Below are positions 52,907 to 62,206 of a DNA stretch of 64,000 nucleotides, piece after piece. The notes under the pieces were generated by a model. It searched no databases. It saw only the letters and a program-made list of their open reading frames with translations, and was not told the DNA's origin. Numbering within the stretch: the first letter of the stretch is position 1; each line of letters opens with the position of its first letter. Position numbers and translations under genes: made by a program. The stretch lies in the NCBI GenBank assembly GCA_963732865.1, contig CAVTBC010000003.1, positions 248,001-312,000 of the forward strand, read 5' to 3'. The stretch comes from JADLGL01 sp963732865 (GTDB lineage: Bacteria > Pseudomonadota > Alphaproteobacteria > Rhizobiales > Kaistiaceae).

Positions 52907-54511
52907 TCACTTGATCCGCGGCAGCGTCTCCCAAGTGTGGAACGGCGGCGGTGACGACACCTTCCATTCGAGCGTCGTCGCACCCTCGCCCCACGGATTG
53001 GCGCCGGCCGGGCGCTTGCGGGCAAAGCCCTGAAACACGCACCACAGGAAGACCAGGACACCAGCGAAGGCGATGTAGGAACCGAACGAAGACACCATGT
53101 TCCAGCCCGCGAAGGCGTCCGGATAGTCGACATAGCGGCGCGGCATACCGGCGAGGCCGAGGAAATGCTGCGGGAAGAAGGTGAGGTTCGCACCGATGAA
53201 CATCAGCCAGAAGTGCAGCTTTCCGAGCGTCTCATTGTAAGTGTAGCCAGTCATCTTCGGGTACCAGTAGTACCAGCCGGCGAAGATGGCGAAGACGGCG
53301 CCCAGCGACAGCACGTAGTGGAAATGCGCCACCACGTAATAGGTGTCGTGCACCGCACGATCGAAGCCGGCATTGGCCAGCTGCACGCCGGTGACGCCGC
53401 CGAGGGTGAACAGGAAGATGAAACCGATCGCCCACAGCATCGGCGTCTTCAGGTCGATCGAGCCGCCCCACATCGTGGCGATCCAGGAGAAGATCTTCAC
53501 GCCTGTCGGCACCGCGATGACCATCGTGGCGGCGATGAAATAGGCCTGCGTTTCCACCGAGATGCCGGCGGTGAACATGTGGTGGGCCCAAACGATGAAG
53601 CCGACGAAGCCGATTGCGACCATGGCGTAGGCCATGCCGAGATAGCCGAAGACGGGCTTCTTGGAGAAGGTCGACACGATGTGACTGATCATGCCGAAGC
53701 CGGGTAGAATGAGGATGTAAACCTCAGGGTGCCCGAAGAACCAGAAGAGATGCTGGAACAGGACTGGATCGCCGCCCTCGCTGGCGTTGAAGAAGTCCGT
53801 ACCGAAATGGCGGTCGGTCAGCAGCATGGTGATGGCGCCGGCGAGAACCGGAAGCGCCAGAAGCAGCAAGAACGCCGTGATCAGGATCGACCACACGAAG
53901 AGCGGCATCTTGTGCAGCGTCATGCCCGGCGCGCGCATGTTGAAGATGGTGGTGATGAAGTTGATCGCCGAGAGGATCGAGGATGCACCCGCCAGATGCA
54001 GCGACAGGATCGCGAAATCGACGGCCGGTCCGGGGTGGCCCGTGGTCGATAGCGGCGGGTAGATCGTCCAGCCGGTGCCCGCGCCATCGGTACTGCCCGC
54101 ACCGGGAACGAACATCGAGGTCGTCAGGAGGATGATCGCTGGCGGAAGCAGCCAGAAGGAGATGTTGTTGAGGCGCGGGAAGGCCATGTCCGGCGCGCCG
54201 ATCTGCAACGGCACGATCCAGTTGCCGAACCCGCCAATCATGGCAGGCATGACCATGAAGAAGACCATGATCAAACCATGGGCCGTAATGAAGACGTTAT
54301 AGACCTGCTCGTTGGAGAATATCTGCAGGCCCGGCTGCTGTAGCTCGGCGCGCATGGCCATCGACAGGACGCCACCCATGAGCCCGCCGATGATGGCGAA
54401 GACCAGGTACATCGTGCCGATGTCTTTGTGGTTGGTCGAATACAGCCAACGTCGCCATCCTGTCGGATGATGGTCTGCGTGGTCGTGATCAGCGGCTGCT
54501 GTGCCGTACAT
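52907..54511 (-). CDS. ctaD: cytochrome c oxidase subunit I (aa3 type)
   Basis: 534 residues, twelve helices. Heme and copper ligands sit in the expected contexts: AHGLIMVFFMVMPAMIGGFG, HLFWFFGHPEVYILILPGFG (CuB histidine and the Tyr cross-link), VWAHHMFTAGI, and VAHFHYVLSLGAVFAIFAGW. The proton-channel D and K residues are in place by inspection. It begins MYGTAAADHDHADHHPTGWR, a histidine-rich N-terminus. Main subunit of the terminal oxidase, preceded by ctaC. Confidence 0.96.
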   Translation of the reverse strand: MYGTAAADHDHADHHPTGWRRWLYSTNHKDIGTMYLVFAIIGGLMGGVLSMAMRAELQQPGLQIFSNEQVYNVFITAHGLIMVFFMVMPAMIGGFGNWIVPLQIGAPDMAFPRLNNISFWLLPPAIILLTTSMFVPGAGSTDGAGTGWTIYPPLSTTGHPGPAVDFAILSLHLAGASSILSAINFITTIFNMRAPGMTLHKMPLFVWSILITAFLLLLALPVLAGAITMLLTDRHFGTDFFNASEGGDPVLFQHLFWFFGHPEVYILILPGFGMISHIVSTFSKKPVFGYLGMAYAMVAIGFVGFIVWAHHMFTAGISVETQAYFIAATMVIAVPTGVKIFSWIATMWGGSIDLKTPMLWAIGFIFLFTLGGVTGVQLANAGFDRAVHDTYYVVAHFHYVLSLGAVFAIFAGWYYWYPKMTGYTYNETLGKLHFWLMFIGANLTFFPQHFLGLAGMPRRYVDYPDAFAGWNMVSSFGSYIAFAGVLVFLWCVFQGFARKRPAGANPWGEGATTLEWKVSSPPPFHTWETLPRIK

Positions 54512-54567
54512 GATGTCCTGCTCCCTAAACCGGTTGGCCCGCTCGGGACCGATTTCCTATGCCACGT

Positions 54568-55507
54568 TCAGCGTGCTGCAACGACGTTGGCGAGGCGTTC
54601 CGCTTCCCACTGGTCCAACAACGCCTTGGCGTCGTCGCGCGTGCCGTTCTCCATCGTGGCAACCCACTGATCGAACTGATCCTGGCTGACGACGCGCAAC
54701 TCGATCGGCATCGCGTAATGATACTTGCCGCAGAGCTCGGAGCACTGGCCGTAGAAAGTGCCCTCGTTCTCGGCAAGGAACCATGACTTCGGAGAGGCGC
54801 CCTGGCACCGCGTCCAGCTTCACGCCCATCGACGGCATGGCGAAGGAATGGATGACACCGCCAACTGCCGGCGAGGTGACCTGCAAGCGGACAACGGTCC
54901 CGACCGGAACCACCAACGGGTAGTCGGTCTCGAGCAACCGCGGCTCGCCGGCGAAAACGCGATCCGGCGTCCCGCCGAAGATGGTGGTTTCCGCCGTGTC
55001 GGTGGTGGTGATGGGGTTGGAGAAGTAGCCCGCGAAATTGTAGTCCGGATATTCGTACTGCCAATCCCAGGTCCAGCCCGTCACCTTGACGTTGAGCACC
55101 TGCTCCGGATCGTAATTGTCGATGACGCGCGACGGATCGTACTGCGCGAACAGCAGCGAGAATGACGGGATCGCGATGCCGACGAGAACGAGAACCGGCA
55201 GGATCGTCCAGAGCACTTCGACGACGGTGTTATGCGTGGTCTTCGACGGGACCGGATTGCGGCTCGCGCGGAACCGGATGATCACCCAGGCCAGCAGTCC
55301 GAGGACGAGCAGCGTGATGAGCGTGATAACGACCATCAGCCCGTTATTGAAGCTGACGATCCGCTCCATGATCGGAGATTGCGGATGGTCAAAATAGACT
55401 TGCCATTCCTGAGCCTGCGCCGCAGCAAGGGTCGGCGCCAAAGCGGCGACCGCTAGAACCGCAAGCGCTACCGCGTAGCGCCTGACATGGTCGATGTACT
55501 TAATCAC
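54568..55507 (-). pseudogene. ctaC: cytochrome c oxidase subunit II, frameshifted as read
   Basis: A signal peptide (VRRYAVALAVLAVAALAPTL), then QEWQVYFDHPQSPIMERIVS, two helices, and the CuA domain. The frame is intact through GVKLDAVPGRLSE; one extra base at about 54787 then shifts it. Dropping it gives SWFLAENEGTFYGQCSELCG, with the CuA ligands C-x3-C, H and M (KYHYAMPIELRVV), and a normal C-terminus ending NVVAAR at a stop at 54568. The GTG at 55507 lies nine bases after GGAGGG; the ATG at 55516 abuts it and is less likely. A functional oxidase needs this subunit, so sequence error is the simplest reading. Confidence 0.9.
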
Positions 55508-55516
55508 GTGCCCCAT

Positions 55517-55835
55517 CCCTCCATGGACAGAATGACCTGCCCTACGACCGCCCTTTTAGCCGCTCTGCCCTTGGTCGATTACGCGCCCAAAGGCAAGTAG
55601 AGCATGCCCATTGCGTCCCCGGTATTGACCGTATAGGCGATGACAATGACTTGCCCGGCCGTTCGTTGCCACAGGGAACAGAAACCACAAACGCTAACCC
55701 TCTCGCAATGCCTCACAAACAGGCACGATGCGGCATTTTTGCATCAACGGTCTTGATGACGTCACAAACGCCACGGAAATGTCGTGATTAGGCCCCGTTT
55801 CCATCGGCGCGCACATCCACAGGAAGCTTGTCGAA
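55517..55835. other. divergent promoter region between ctaC and ialB
   Basis: About 320 bases separate the leftward cytochrome oxidase cluster from the rightward ialB genes. It is less G+C-rich than its surroundings. Items seen are GGAGGG for ctaC (55517-55522 on the minus strand), three copies of a CACAAAC element (near 55685, 55708 and 55762), an 8-base palindrome TGACGTCA (55757-55764) and a weak GATGC...GCATC hairpin around TTTTT near 55735. No sigma-70 hexamer pair stood out and no small gene was found. Confidence 0.4.
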
Positions 55836-56372
55836 ATGCAGCATAGCACCTCGCTCGTCCGGAGTGCGCGCCGGCGACTCGTCGCCGCGGCGATCATGGC
55901 CGCACTGACGTCTTTTGCGGCGGCGCCTGTCCACGCGCAGGGCACCGTGGTCGGAACCTATGGCGACTGGCAGATTCGCTGCGCCACTCCGGCGGGGGCC
56001 CAGTATGAACAGTGCGGGCTCACGCAGACCGTTCAGGCCGCCGATCGCGACAATATCGGTCTTGTGGTCATCGTCCTGAAGACGGCCGACCAGCAGGCCC
56101 AGATGATCCAGGTCATCGCCCCCTTGGGCGTGCTGCTGCCGGAACCCTTCGAACTGGGCCTCAATATCGACGGCGAAGTCATCGGCAAGATCCCCTTCAC
56201 GCGCTGCCTCGCGGAAGGGTGCGTGGCGGAAGCGCTGCTCGAACCGGAGCTCCTGGCCAAGCTGCGCGCCGGAACGACGGCGACTTTCTCCATCTTCGTC
56301 ACGGCCGAGGAAGGTATCGGCATCCCGGTGTCCCTAGCGGGTTTCTCCGAAGCGTTCGACGCCCTCCCCTAG
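55836..56372 (+). CDS. invasion-associated locus B (IalB) family protein
   Basis: A 178-residue exported protein with a signal peptide (LVAAAIMAALTSFAAAPVHA). The IalB layout is visible: YGDWQIRCATPAGAQYEQCG, LVVIVLKTADQQAQMIQVIA, a PLGVLLPEPFELGLNIDGEV block, and the second cysteine pair IPFTRCLAEGCVAEALLEPE. IalB was named for Bartonella erythrocyte invasion, but the family is general in Rhizobiales and its biochemistry is unknown. It is the first of two tandem copies, beside the cta cluster and tldD as in many relatives. Confidence 0.88.
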   Translation: MQHSTSLVRSARRRLVAAAIMAALTSFAAAPVHAQGTVVGTYGDWQIRCATPAGAQYEQCGLTQTVQAADRDNIGLVVIVLKTADQQAQMIQVIAPLGVLLPEPFELGLNIDGEVIGKIPFTRCLAEGCVAEALLEPELLAKLRAGTTATFSIFVTAEEGIGIPVSLAGFSEAFDALP

Positions 56373-56408
56373 GTCCGGCGGCGACGAAGGGGTAGAATCC
56401 GAATCGCG

Positions 56409-56933
56409 ATGTCGCCTCTATCCAAGCCGAATGCAGCGGCCTGGCTCCGGGTCTGCGCCCTGGCGCTGATCTTCACCGGAGCGCTGTTGGCGCGGCCCGC
56501 CGCCGCGCAAACCGAGCAGACCTTCGGCGACTGGCGCCTTTCCTGCGATGCCCTCCCCGACGGCGGCCAGCAATGCGCGCTGGTGCAAGAGGTTGCCGCG
56601 TCCGACCGCGATGATGCCTGGCTTCGGGCTTTCGCCTTCCTGCCGACCGATGGCGGCGATCAGATGCTCCTCAGCGTTCTGGTGCCGCTTCAGGTGATTC
56701 TCATCAAAGGGCTCGGCCTCAAGATTGACGATGGCGAGCTGGTGACCTTCGACTATATCCGCTGCTCCATGGATGGGTGCCTTGCCACCATCGCGCTCGA
56801 CGATACCCGCATGGCGGCGCTGCGGGACGGGGCGGAGGCGCTCGTCATTTACTATTTCGAGGACGCCCAGGGCATCGGGCTGCCGCTGTCGCTGAACGGC
56901 TTCGGCGCCGGAACGGACGCCCTGCGGCTGTGA
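56409..56933 (+). CDS. second IalB family protein
   Basis: A 174-residue paralogue 36 bases downstream of the first, with its own signal peptide (CALALIFTGALLARPAAA, then QTEQ). The same pattern appears in shorter form: FGDWRLSCDALPDGGQQCAL, LLSVLVPLQVILIKGLGLKI, FDYIRCSMDGCLATIALDDT, and a closing GIGLPLSLNGFGAGTDAL. The pair share only the fold and cysteines by eye, so the duplication looks old. tldD follows 84 bases later. Confidence 0.85.
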   Translation: MSPLSKPNAAAWLRVCALALIFTGALLARPAAAQTEQTFGDWRLSCDALPDGGQQCALVQEVAASDRDDAWLRAFAFLPTDGGDQMLLSVLVPLQVILIKGLGLKIDDGELVTFDYIRCSMDGCLATIALDDTRMAALRDGAEALVIYYFEDAQGIGLPLSLNGFGAGTDALRL

Positions 56934-57017
56934 GCCAAGCCTTGGCATCGGCGCGCCCAAGCGACATATGAAGCAACGCGCCGCCCGATCGGGCGGCGAC
57001 GAAAGGGACAGCAGCCG

Positions 57018-58442
57018 ATGACCGAACAGAGCCACAGCCTCCTCGACCGTGCCGGTATCGACGCGGAGACGGCCCGAAGCGCGGTGGCGGACGCCCTATC
57101 CGGCGCCGATGACGGCGAGCTCTATCTCGAATATGTGCAGACTGAGGGCCTCGTTTTCGATAATGGCCGCCTGAAGACGGCGAGCTATGACGAAAGCCAG
57201 GGTTTCGGCCTTCGCGCCATCGCTGGCGAAGCGGCCGGCTACGCGCATTCCGGCGAAATCTCCGAGGCCGCGATCCGGCGCGCCGGCGACGCCGTAGCCG
57301 CCGTGAAGCACGGCCATGCGGGCCGCTATGCCGATCCGCCGCCGCGCACGAATCGGTCGCTCTATGGCGACGAGAACCCGCTCGGCGCGCCGAGCTTCGG
57401 CGAGAAGGTGAAGCTGCTGGAGACGATGGATGCCTACGCTCGGGCGAAGGATCCGCGCGTTCGGCAAGTCACGGCCTCGGTGGCGGGCTCTTGGCAGATC
57501 GTCGAGATCCTGCGCGCCGACGGAACTCTCGTCCGCGATGTCCGTCCTTTGGTGCGGCTCAATGTGCAGGTCGTTGTCGGCGATGGCGATCATCAGGAAT
57601 CGGGCAGCTTCGGCACCGGTGGCCGGCAGGGCTTCGGCGCGTTCGTGGCGACCGATAGCTGGCAGCATTCGGTCGACGAGGCGCTACGTCAGGCGCTCGT
57701 GAACCTCCATGCCGAACCGGCGCCCGCCGGCACATTCGATGTCGTGCTCGGTCCGGGCTGGCCCGGCATCCTGCTGCACGAGGCGATCGGCCATGGCCTC
57801 GAGGGCGACTTCAATCGCAAGAAGCAGAGCGCCTTCTCCGGCCTGATGGGCGAGAAGGTCGCCGCCGACGGCGTCACCGTGATGGACGACGGCACGATCG
57901 ACCTCCGCCGCGGCTCTCTGACTGTCGATGACGAAGGCACCCCCAGCCGATCGACGACGCTGATCGAGGACGGCGTCCTCGTCGGCTACATGCAGGATCG
58001 CCTGAACGCCCGACTGATGGGTGTCGAGCCCACCGGCAATGGAAGGCGCCAGTCCTATGCGCATCTGCCGATGCCGCGCATGACGAACACCTACATGCTC
58101 GGCGGTGACAAGGACCCGCAGGAGATCCTCGCCTCGGTGAAGGACGGCATCTACGCCGTCTCTTTCGGCGGCGGTCAGGTCGACATCACGTCAGGCAAAT
58201 ATGTCTTCCAATGCACCGAGGCCTACCGGATCAAGGACGGCAAGGTCGGCAACGCCATCCGCGGCGCGATGCTGATCGGCAATGGGCCGACCGACCTCAA
58301 GCGCGTGTCGATGATCGGCAATGACATGGCGCTCGATCCGGGCATCGGCATGTGCGGCAAGAACGGCCAGTTGGTCCCGGTCGGCGTCGGCCAGCCGACG
58401 CTGCGCATCGATCAGCTCGTCATCGGCGGCACACAAGCCTAG
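57018..58442 (+). CDS. tldD: metalloprotease TldD
   Basis: The zinc protease partner of TldE/PmbA, which trims unfolded peptides such as CcdA and matures some microcins. 474 residues, start preceded by GAAAGGGACAGC. The motif H-E-x3-H is in HEAIGHGLEGDFNRKKQSAF near residue 254, with the later cysteine in KYVFQCTEAYRIKDGKVG. The N-terminal region (DGELYLEYVQTEGLVFDNGR) and GSLTVDDEGTPSRSTTLIED are typical. pmbA is not in the window. Confidence 0.94.
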   Translation: MTEQSHSLLDRAGIDAETARSAVADALSGADDGELYLEYVQTEGLVFDNGRLKTASYDESQGFGLRAIAGEAAGYAHSGEISEAAIRRAGDAVAAVKHGHAGRYADPPPRTNRSLYGDENPLGAPSFGEKVKLLETMDAYARAKDPRVRQVTASVAGSWQIVEILRADGTLVRDVRPLVRLNVQVVVGDGDHQESGSFGTGGRQGFGAFVATDSWQHSVDEALRQALVNLHAEPAPAGTFDVVLGPGWPGILLHEAIGHGLEGDFNRKKQSAFSGLMGEKVAADGVTVMDDGTIDLRRGSLTVDDEGTPSRSTTLIEDGVLVGYMQDRLNARLMGVEPTGNGRRQSYAHLPMPRMTNTYMLGGDKDPQEILASVKDGIYAVSFGGGQVDITSGKYVFQCTEAYRIKDGKVGNAIRGAMLIGNGPTDLKRVSMIGNDMALDPGIGMCGKNGQLVPVGVGQPTLRIDQLVIGGTQA

Positions 58443-58571
58443 GCAGGCGACCGTCGCCGACGCCGTCATTCACCTGACATAGCGGCATTTCCGCAACGCG
58501 CCGCCGCTTACACAGCGACTTGGCCCCAGCTATGCTTGGGCAAAGTTGATTTGCGCATCGGTCTTTAGGTC

Positions 58572-60461
58572 ATGGAAGAAGCAACGGCCAATGTCGCCCA
58601 AGCGGCGGCAAACGGGACAGGTCTGATCCAGCTGGTCGCCCTTCTGGGCGCGGCAGTGATCGCCGTGCCGATCTTCAAGCGGCTCGGTCTGGGCGCCGTC
58701 CTCGGCTATCTGTTCGCCGGCCTGATCATCGGTCCGTCGGTGATCGGCGTGTTCAAGGACGCCGAGGCCGTCCTTTCGGTCGCCGAGCTCGGCGTCGTCA
58801 TGCTGCTCTTCGTCATCGGCCTCGAATTGCAACCGTCGCGCCTGTGGGGCCTGCGCCGCGATATTCTCGGCCTCGGCCTCAGCCAAGTCGTCTTCTGCAG
58901 CGCCATCATCGCCGGCGTCGGCATTGCCTTCGGCGTCGATGCTAAGGTGGCGGTCGTCGCGGCGATGGGCATGGCGCTGTCATCGACGGCGTTTGTTCTG
59001 CAGATTCTCGAAGAACGCGGCGACACCGCCGAGCCCTATGGCCGGAAGATCTTCGCGATCCTCCTGCTGCAGGACATGGCGATCGTCCCGCTGCTCGCCG
59101 CGGTGGCCTTCCTCAGCCCGAGCAGCGGCACCGAGGAAGGCGGCGTCGGCATCGGCGTGCAGATCATCACCGCCGTCGCCGCCGTGGCACTGGTGATCGT
59201 CGCCGCGCGCTACGTCCTCAACCCGCTGTTCCGCATCTTCGCTTCGGCGCGGGCGCGCGAAATCATGACAGCGGCGGCGCTGCTGGTCGTTCTCGGCGCG
59301 GCCGCCGCCATGCAGGCGGGCGGCCTGTCGATGGGCCTTGGCGCATTCCTCGCCGGCGTGGCGCTGTCCGAATCGAGCTTCCGGCATCAGCTCGAGGCGG
59401 ATATCGAACCGTTCCGTGGCCTGCTGCTTGGCCTCTTCTTCATGGCCGTCGGCATGTCGATCGACTTGTCGTTGGTGGTCGAGAAATGGGCGCTGATCAT
59501 CGCCATCGTCGCCGGCTTCATGGTGCTGAAGGCCGCCGGCATCTACGTCGTCGCCCGGGTGTTTCGCTCCGATCATCGCGACTCGGTGCGCATGGCGCTG
59601 CTTCTGGCGCAGGGCGGCGAGTTCGCTTTCGTCCTCTACTCAGCCGCCGCCGATGCGCGGGTGATCGACACCGAGGTGTCGGCGATCCTGACCGCCGCCG
59701 TCATCATCTCGATGGCGCTGACGCCTCTCGCCGTCCTGCTGCTCAAGCGGCTCGTCCCAGTACAGCAGCCTTCGATGGACGGCGTGACGGTGGCCGACGG
59801 CCTCAGCGGCACGGCGCTCGTCATCGGCTTCGGACGTTTCGGTCAGATCGCGTCGCAATTCCTACTGGCGCGGTCGATCGACGTCACCATCATCGATTCG
59901 GATCCCGACATGATCCGCAGCGCCGCCTCATTCGGCTTCAAGATCTATTATGGCGACGGTACGCGGCGCGACGTCCTCATCGCCGCCGGCGCCGAAAAGG
60001 CGGAGATCATTTGCGTCTGCACCGACGACCGGAAGGCGACCAGCGAGATCGTCGATGTGGTCAAGGAGACCTTCGGCTTCGCCAAGCTCTATGTCCGTAC
60101 CTATGACCGGGGGCACTCGCTGCAATTGATGCGGAAGGGCGTCGACTACGAAATCCGCGAGACGGTGATGTCGGCGATGGCGCTCGGCGAGGCCGCGCTG
60201 ATCGGCCTCGGCTATACCCGCGAAGAAGCGGCAGAAACGGCGGCGGCCGTGCGGCAGCGCGACATTGAACGGCTGCGCCTGCAGGCACTCGAAGGACACA
60301 TCAATGCAGGCGACAATCTGATGTTCCAGCAGGGCCCAACGCCAACGCCACTGCAGCCGCCCAAGCGCGAGAGCCAGGCGCTGACCGACGAGACCGCGGA
60401 AGTCGCCGCCGATCGGGCCAGAAAGGCCGAGGCCGATTCGAAGGAAGACGCCGGCACCTGA
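58572..60461 (+). CDS. CPA2 monovalent cation:proton antiporter with RCK/TrkA-N domain (KefB/KefC-like)
   Basis: 629 residues. A hydrophobic N-terminal half of about twelve helices (LGAVLGYLFAGLIIGPSVIG, ELGVVMLLFVIGLELQPSRL, the acidic FLAGVALSESSFRHQLEADI helix) is followed by a TrkA-N nucleotide-binding domain at about residue 418 (LVIGFGRFGQIASQFLLARS with G-x-G-x-x-G). The final ~90 residues are a charged tail. It would exchange K+ or Na+ for protons under NAD(H) or glutathione control. Relation to KefB/C is by domain order. It converges on pdxH with four bases between. Confidence 0.9.
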   Translation: MEEATANVAQAAANGTGLIQLVALLGAAVIAVPIFKRLGLGAVLGYLFAGLIIGPSVIGVFKDAEAVLSVAELGVVMLLFVIGLELQPSRLWGLRRDILGLGLSQVVFCSAIIAGVGIAFGVDAKVAVVAAMGMALSSTAFVLQILEERGDTAEPYGRKIFAILLLQDMAIVPLLAAVAFLSPSSGTEEGGVGIGVQIITAVAAVALVIVAARYVLNPLFRIFASARAREIMTAAALLVVLGAAAAMQAGGLSMGLGAFLAGVALSESSFRHQLEADIEPFRGLLLGLFFMAVGMSIDLSLVVEKWALIIAIVAGFMVLKAAGIYVVARVFRSDHRDSVRMALLLAQGGEFAFVLYSAAADARVIDTEVSAILTAAVIISMALTPLAVLLLKRLVPVQQPSMDGVTVADGLSGTALVIGFGRFGQIASQFLLARSIDVTIIDSDPDMIRSAASFGFKIYYGDGTRRDVLIAAGAEKAEIICVCTDDRKATSEIVDVVKETFGFAKLYVRTYDRGHSLQLMRKGVDYEIRETVMSAMALGEAALIGLGYTREEAAETAAAVRQRDIERLRLQALEGHINAGDNLMFQQGPTPTPLQPPKRESQALTDETAEVAADRARKAEADSKEDAGT

Positions 60462-60465
60462 GGGC

Positions 60466-61065
60466 CTACGGGTAGAGGCGCTGGCGATTCCAGCTGCCGT
60501 CCGGCATGCGCGTGAACGCGATGCGGTCGTGCAGGCGGTATTTCTGATTCTCCCAGAATTCGATGGTCTGCGGCGACAGCCGGAAACCGGTCCAATAGGG
60601 CGGACGCGGAACGTCGCGCAGCCCGAATTTAGCGGCATATTTGGCGACTGCGCGCTCCAGGGCGAAGCGCGATTCGATCGGGCGGGATTGCTGGCTCGCC
60701 CAGGCGCCGATGCGGCTGCCCTTTGCCCGCGAGCGAAAATAGGCGTCCGCCTCTTCGGCCGAGACTTCCGTCACCGGGCCGCGGATGCGCACCTGACGGC
60801 CTAGGCTCTTCCAATGGAAGCCGAGGGCCGCGCGCGGATTTGCCGCCAGTTCCTCGCCCTTGGCGCTTTCGCGATTGGTGTAAAAGACGAACCCGTCATG
60901 GTCGAAGGATTTGAGCAGAACCATGCGCACGTCGGGCAAGCCGGCGGCATCGACCGTCGCCAACGCCATCGCATTGGGATCGACGGTTTCCGATTCCTCC
61001 GCGTCACGTATCCAAACGGCGAACGCCTCGATCGGGTCGGTCGCCGTTTCTAGGGCTGCCTCCAT
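60466..61065 (-). CDS. pdxH: pyridoxamine 5'-phosphate oxidase
   Basis: Makes PLP from pyridoxamine or pyridoxine phosphate using FMN. 199 residues. FMN and substrate residues are visible in RMVLLKSFDHDGFVFYTNRE, GFHWKSLGRQVRIRGPVTEV, ASQQSRPIESRFALE and the C-terminal IEFWENQKYRLHDRIAFTRM ending SWNRQRLYP. Complete and typical. Divergent from the DnaJ-family gene. The 163-base gap is A+T-richer near 61180. Confidence 0.95.
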   Translation of the reverse strand: MEAALETATDPIEAFAVWIRDAEESETVDPNAMALATVDAAGLPDVRMVLLKSFDHDGFVFYTNRESAKGEELAANPRAALGFHWKSLGRQVRIRGPVTEVSAEEADAYFRSRAKGSRIGAWASQQSRPIESRFALERAVAKYAAKFGLRDVPRPPYWTGFRLSPQTIEFWENQKYRLHDRIAFTRMPDGSWNRQRLYP

Positions 61066-61228
61066 CCCCCTCGCCTTCGGTTATGAACCGGATTCGCCCG
61101 GTGCGGTTCGGTCGCCAAGATGATAAGCCCAAATGCGCTGCATCTGGATTGGCAAAGGCGCGCAACCCATATCAACTACTCCAACTTTCTTATACGGATT
61201 ATGAATTACCACCGGTTAGGTTGCCGAT

Positions 61229-62206
61229 ATGCGTGACCCCTATCAGGTCCTTGGCGTCGGCCGCGAAGCCAGCGAGGCCGAGATCAAGAAGGCCTTCCGC
61301 AAGCTCGCGAAGAAATACCATCCCGACCAGAGCAAGGAAGCGGACGCCAAGGAGCGATTCGCCGAGATCAACGACGCCTATGAGATCGTCGGCGACGCGA
61401 CCAAGCGCAAGCAGTTCGACCGTGGCGAGATCGGCGCCGACGGCAAGCCGCGGTTCCAGGGATTCGAGGGCTTCAACCAAGGTGCGGGTGCGCGCCCGGG
61501 CGGACCAGGCGGGCCTGGCGCCGGCAGTAGCAGCTTCCGCTGGTCGACGAGGGGACCGGCTGGAGCGGGCGCCGGGGCCGGAGCCGGGGGCGCGTTCTCG
61601 GTCGACGACATTCTCAATGATGTTCTTGGCCGCGGCTTTGGCGGCGGCGGTGCACGGCAGACGTCAGCGCCGGCCGGCGCCGACGTGTCGGCGACGGCGG
61701 CGGTGACGCTTGAGCAATTCGCCCGCGGCGACAAGGCGCGGGTCGAACTGCCCACCGGCAAGACGCTGGAATTCACCGTGCCGCCTGGGACACGGCCCGG
61801 CAAAGTCGTACGCCTCAAGGGACAGGGCCAAGCCGGGCAGTTTGGCGGCGCGGCGGGTGACGCGCTGGTCACGGTGGAGTTCGTCGCGCATCCGCTGTTT
61901 CGCCCCGACGGCGACAATCTGCGGATCGATCTGCCGATTCCCCTCGACGAGGCGGTGCTCGGCGGCAGGTTGCGCGTGCCGACGCTGGACGGCGACGTCA
62001 CCATGACGGTACCGCCGGGCGCCAATAGTGGCCGCAGCTTCCGGTTGAAAGGCAAGGGTCTGCCCGGCGCTGCCGGGCGGATCGGCGATCTCCTCGTCAC
62101 GCTGCGAATCGTTCTACCGAAGAAGCTCGATCCCGAGCTCACCGAGCTGATGCAGCGCTGGCGCGAGCATGGCGGCGTCGGCGCCGAGGAAAGCGATACC
62201 GACTAG
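61229..62206 (+). CDS. DnaJ-family co-chaperone without zinc finger (CbpA-like)
   Basis: A 325-residue J-protein. The J domain (residues 1-70) has the HPD at 31-33 (KLAKKYHPDQSKEADAKE). A Gly/Pro-rich linker follows (about 75-150; ARPGGPGGPGAGSSSF), then two beta-barrel client-binding domains (VELPTGKTLEFTVPPGTRPG, GGRLRVPTLDGDVTMTVPPG) with no C-x2-C zinc repeats, so it is a class II J-protein. It would stimulate DnaK. Its TAG overlaps the Sua5 stop on the other strand. Confidence 0.92.
   Translation: MRDPYQVLGVGREASEAEIKKAFRKLAKKYHPDQSKEADAKERFAEINDAYEIVGDATKRKQFDRGEIGADGKPRFQGFEGFNQGAGARPGGPGGPGAGSSSFRWSTRGPAGAGAGAGAGGAFSVDDILNDVLGRGFGGGGARQTSAPAGADVSATAAVTLEQFARGDKARVELPTGKTLEFTVPPGTRPGKVVRLKGQGQAGQFGGAAGDALVTVEFVAHPLFRPDGDNLRIDLPIPLDEAVLGGRLRVPTLDGDVTMTVPPGANSGRSFRLKGKGLPGAAGRIGDLLVTLRIVLPKKLDPELTELMQRWREHGGVGAEESDTD

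Noticed and set aside
55757..55764. TGACGTCA palindrome upstream of ialB/ctaC
   Set aside because: Eight-base palindromes are frequent by chance, the flanks do not extend the symmetry, and no second copy was seen.
61130..61228. Possible heat-shock (RpoH) promoter before the DnaJ-family gene
   Set aside because: A CTGG-type box and CCCATAT can be picked out, but the spacing and bases fit the alphaproteobacterial RpoH consensus poorly.
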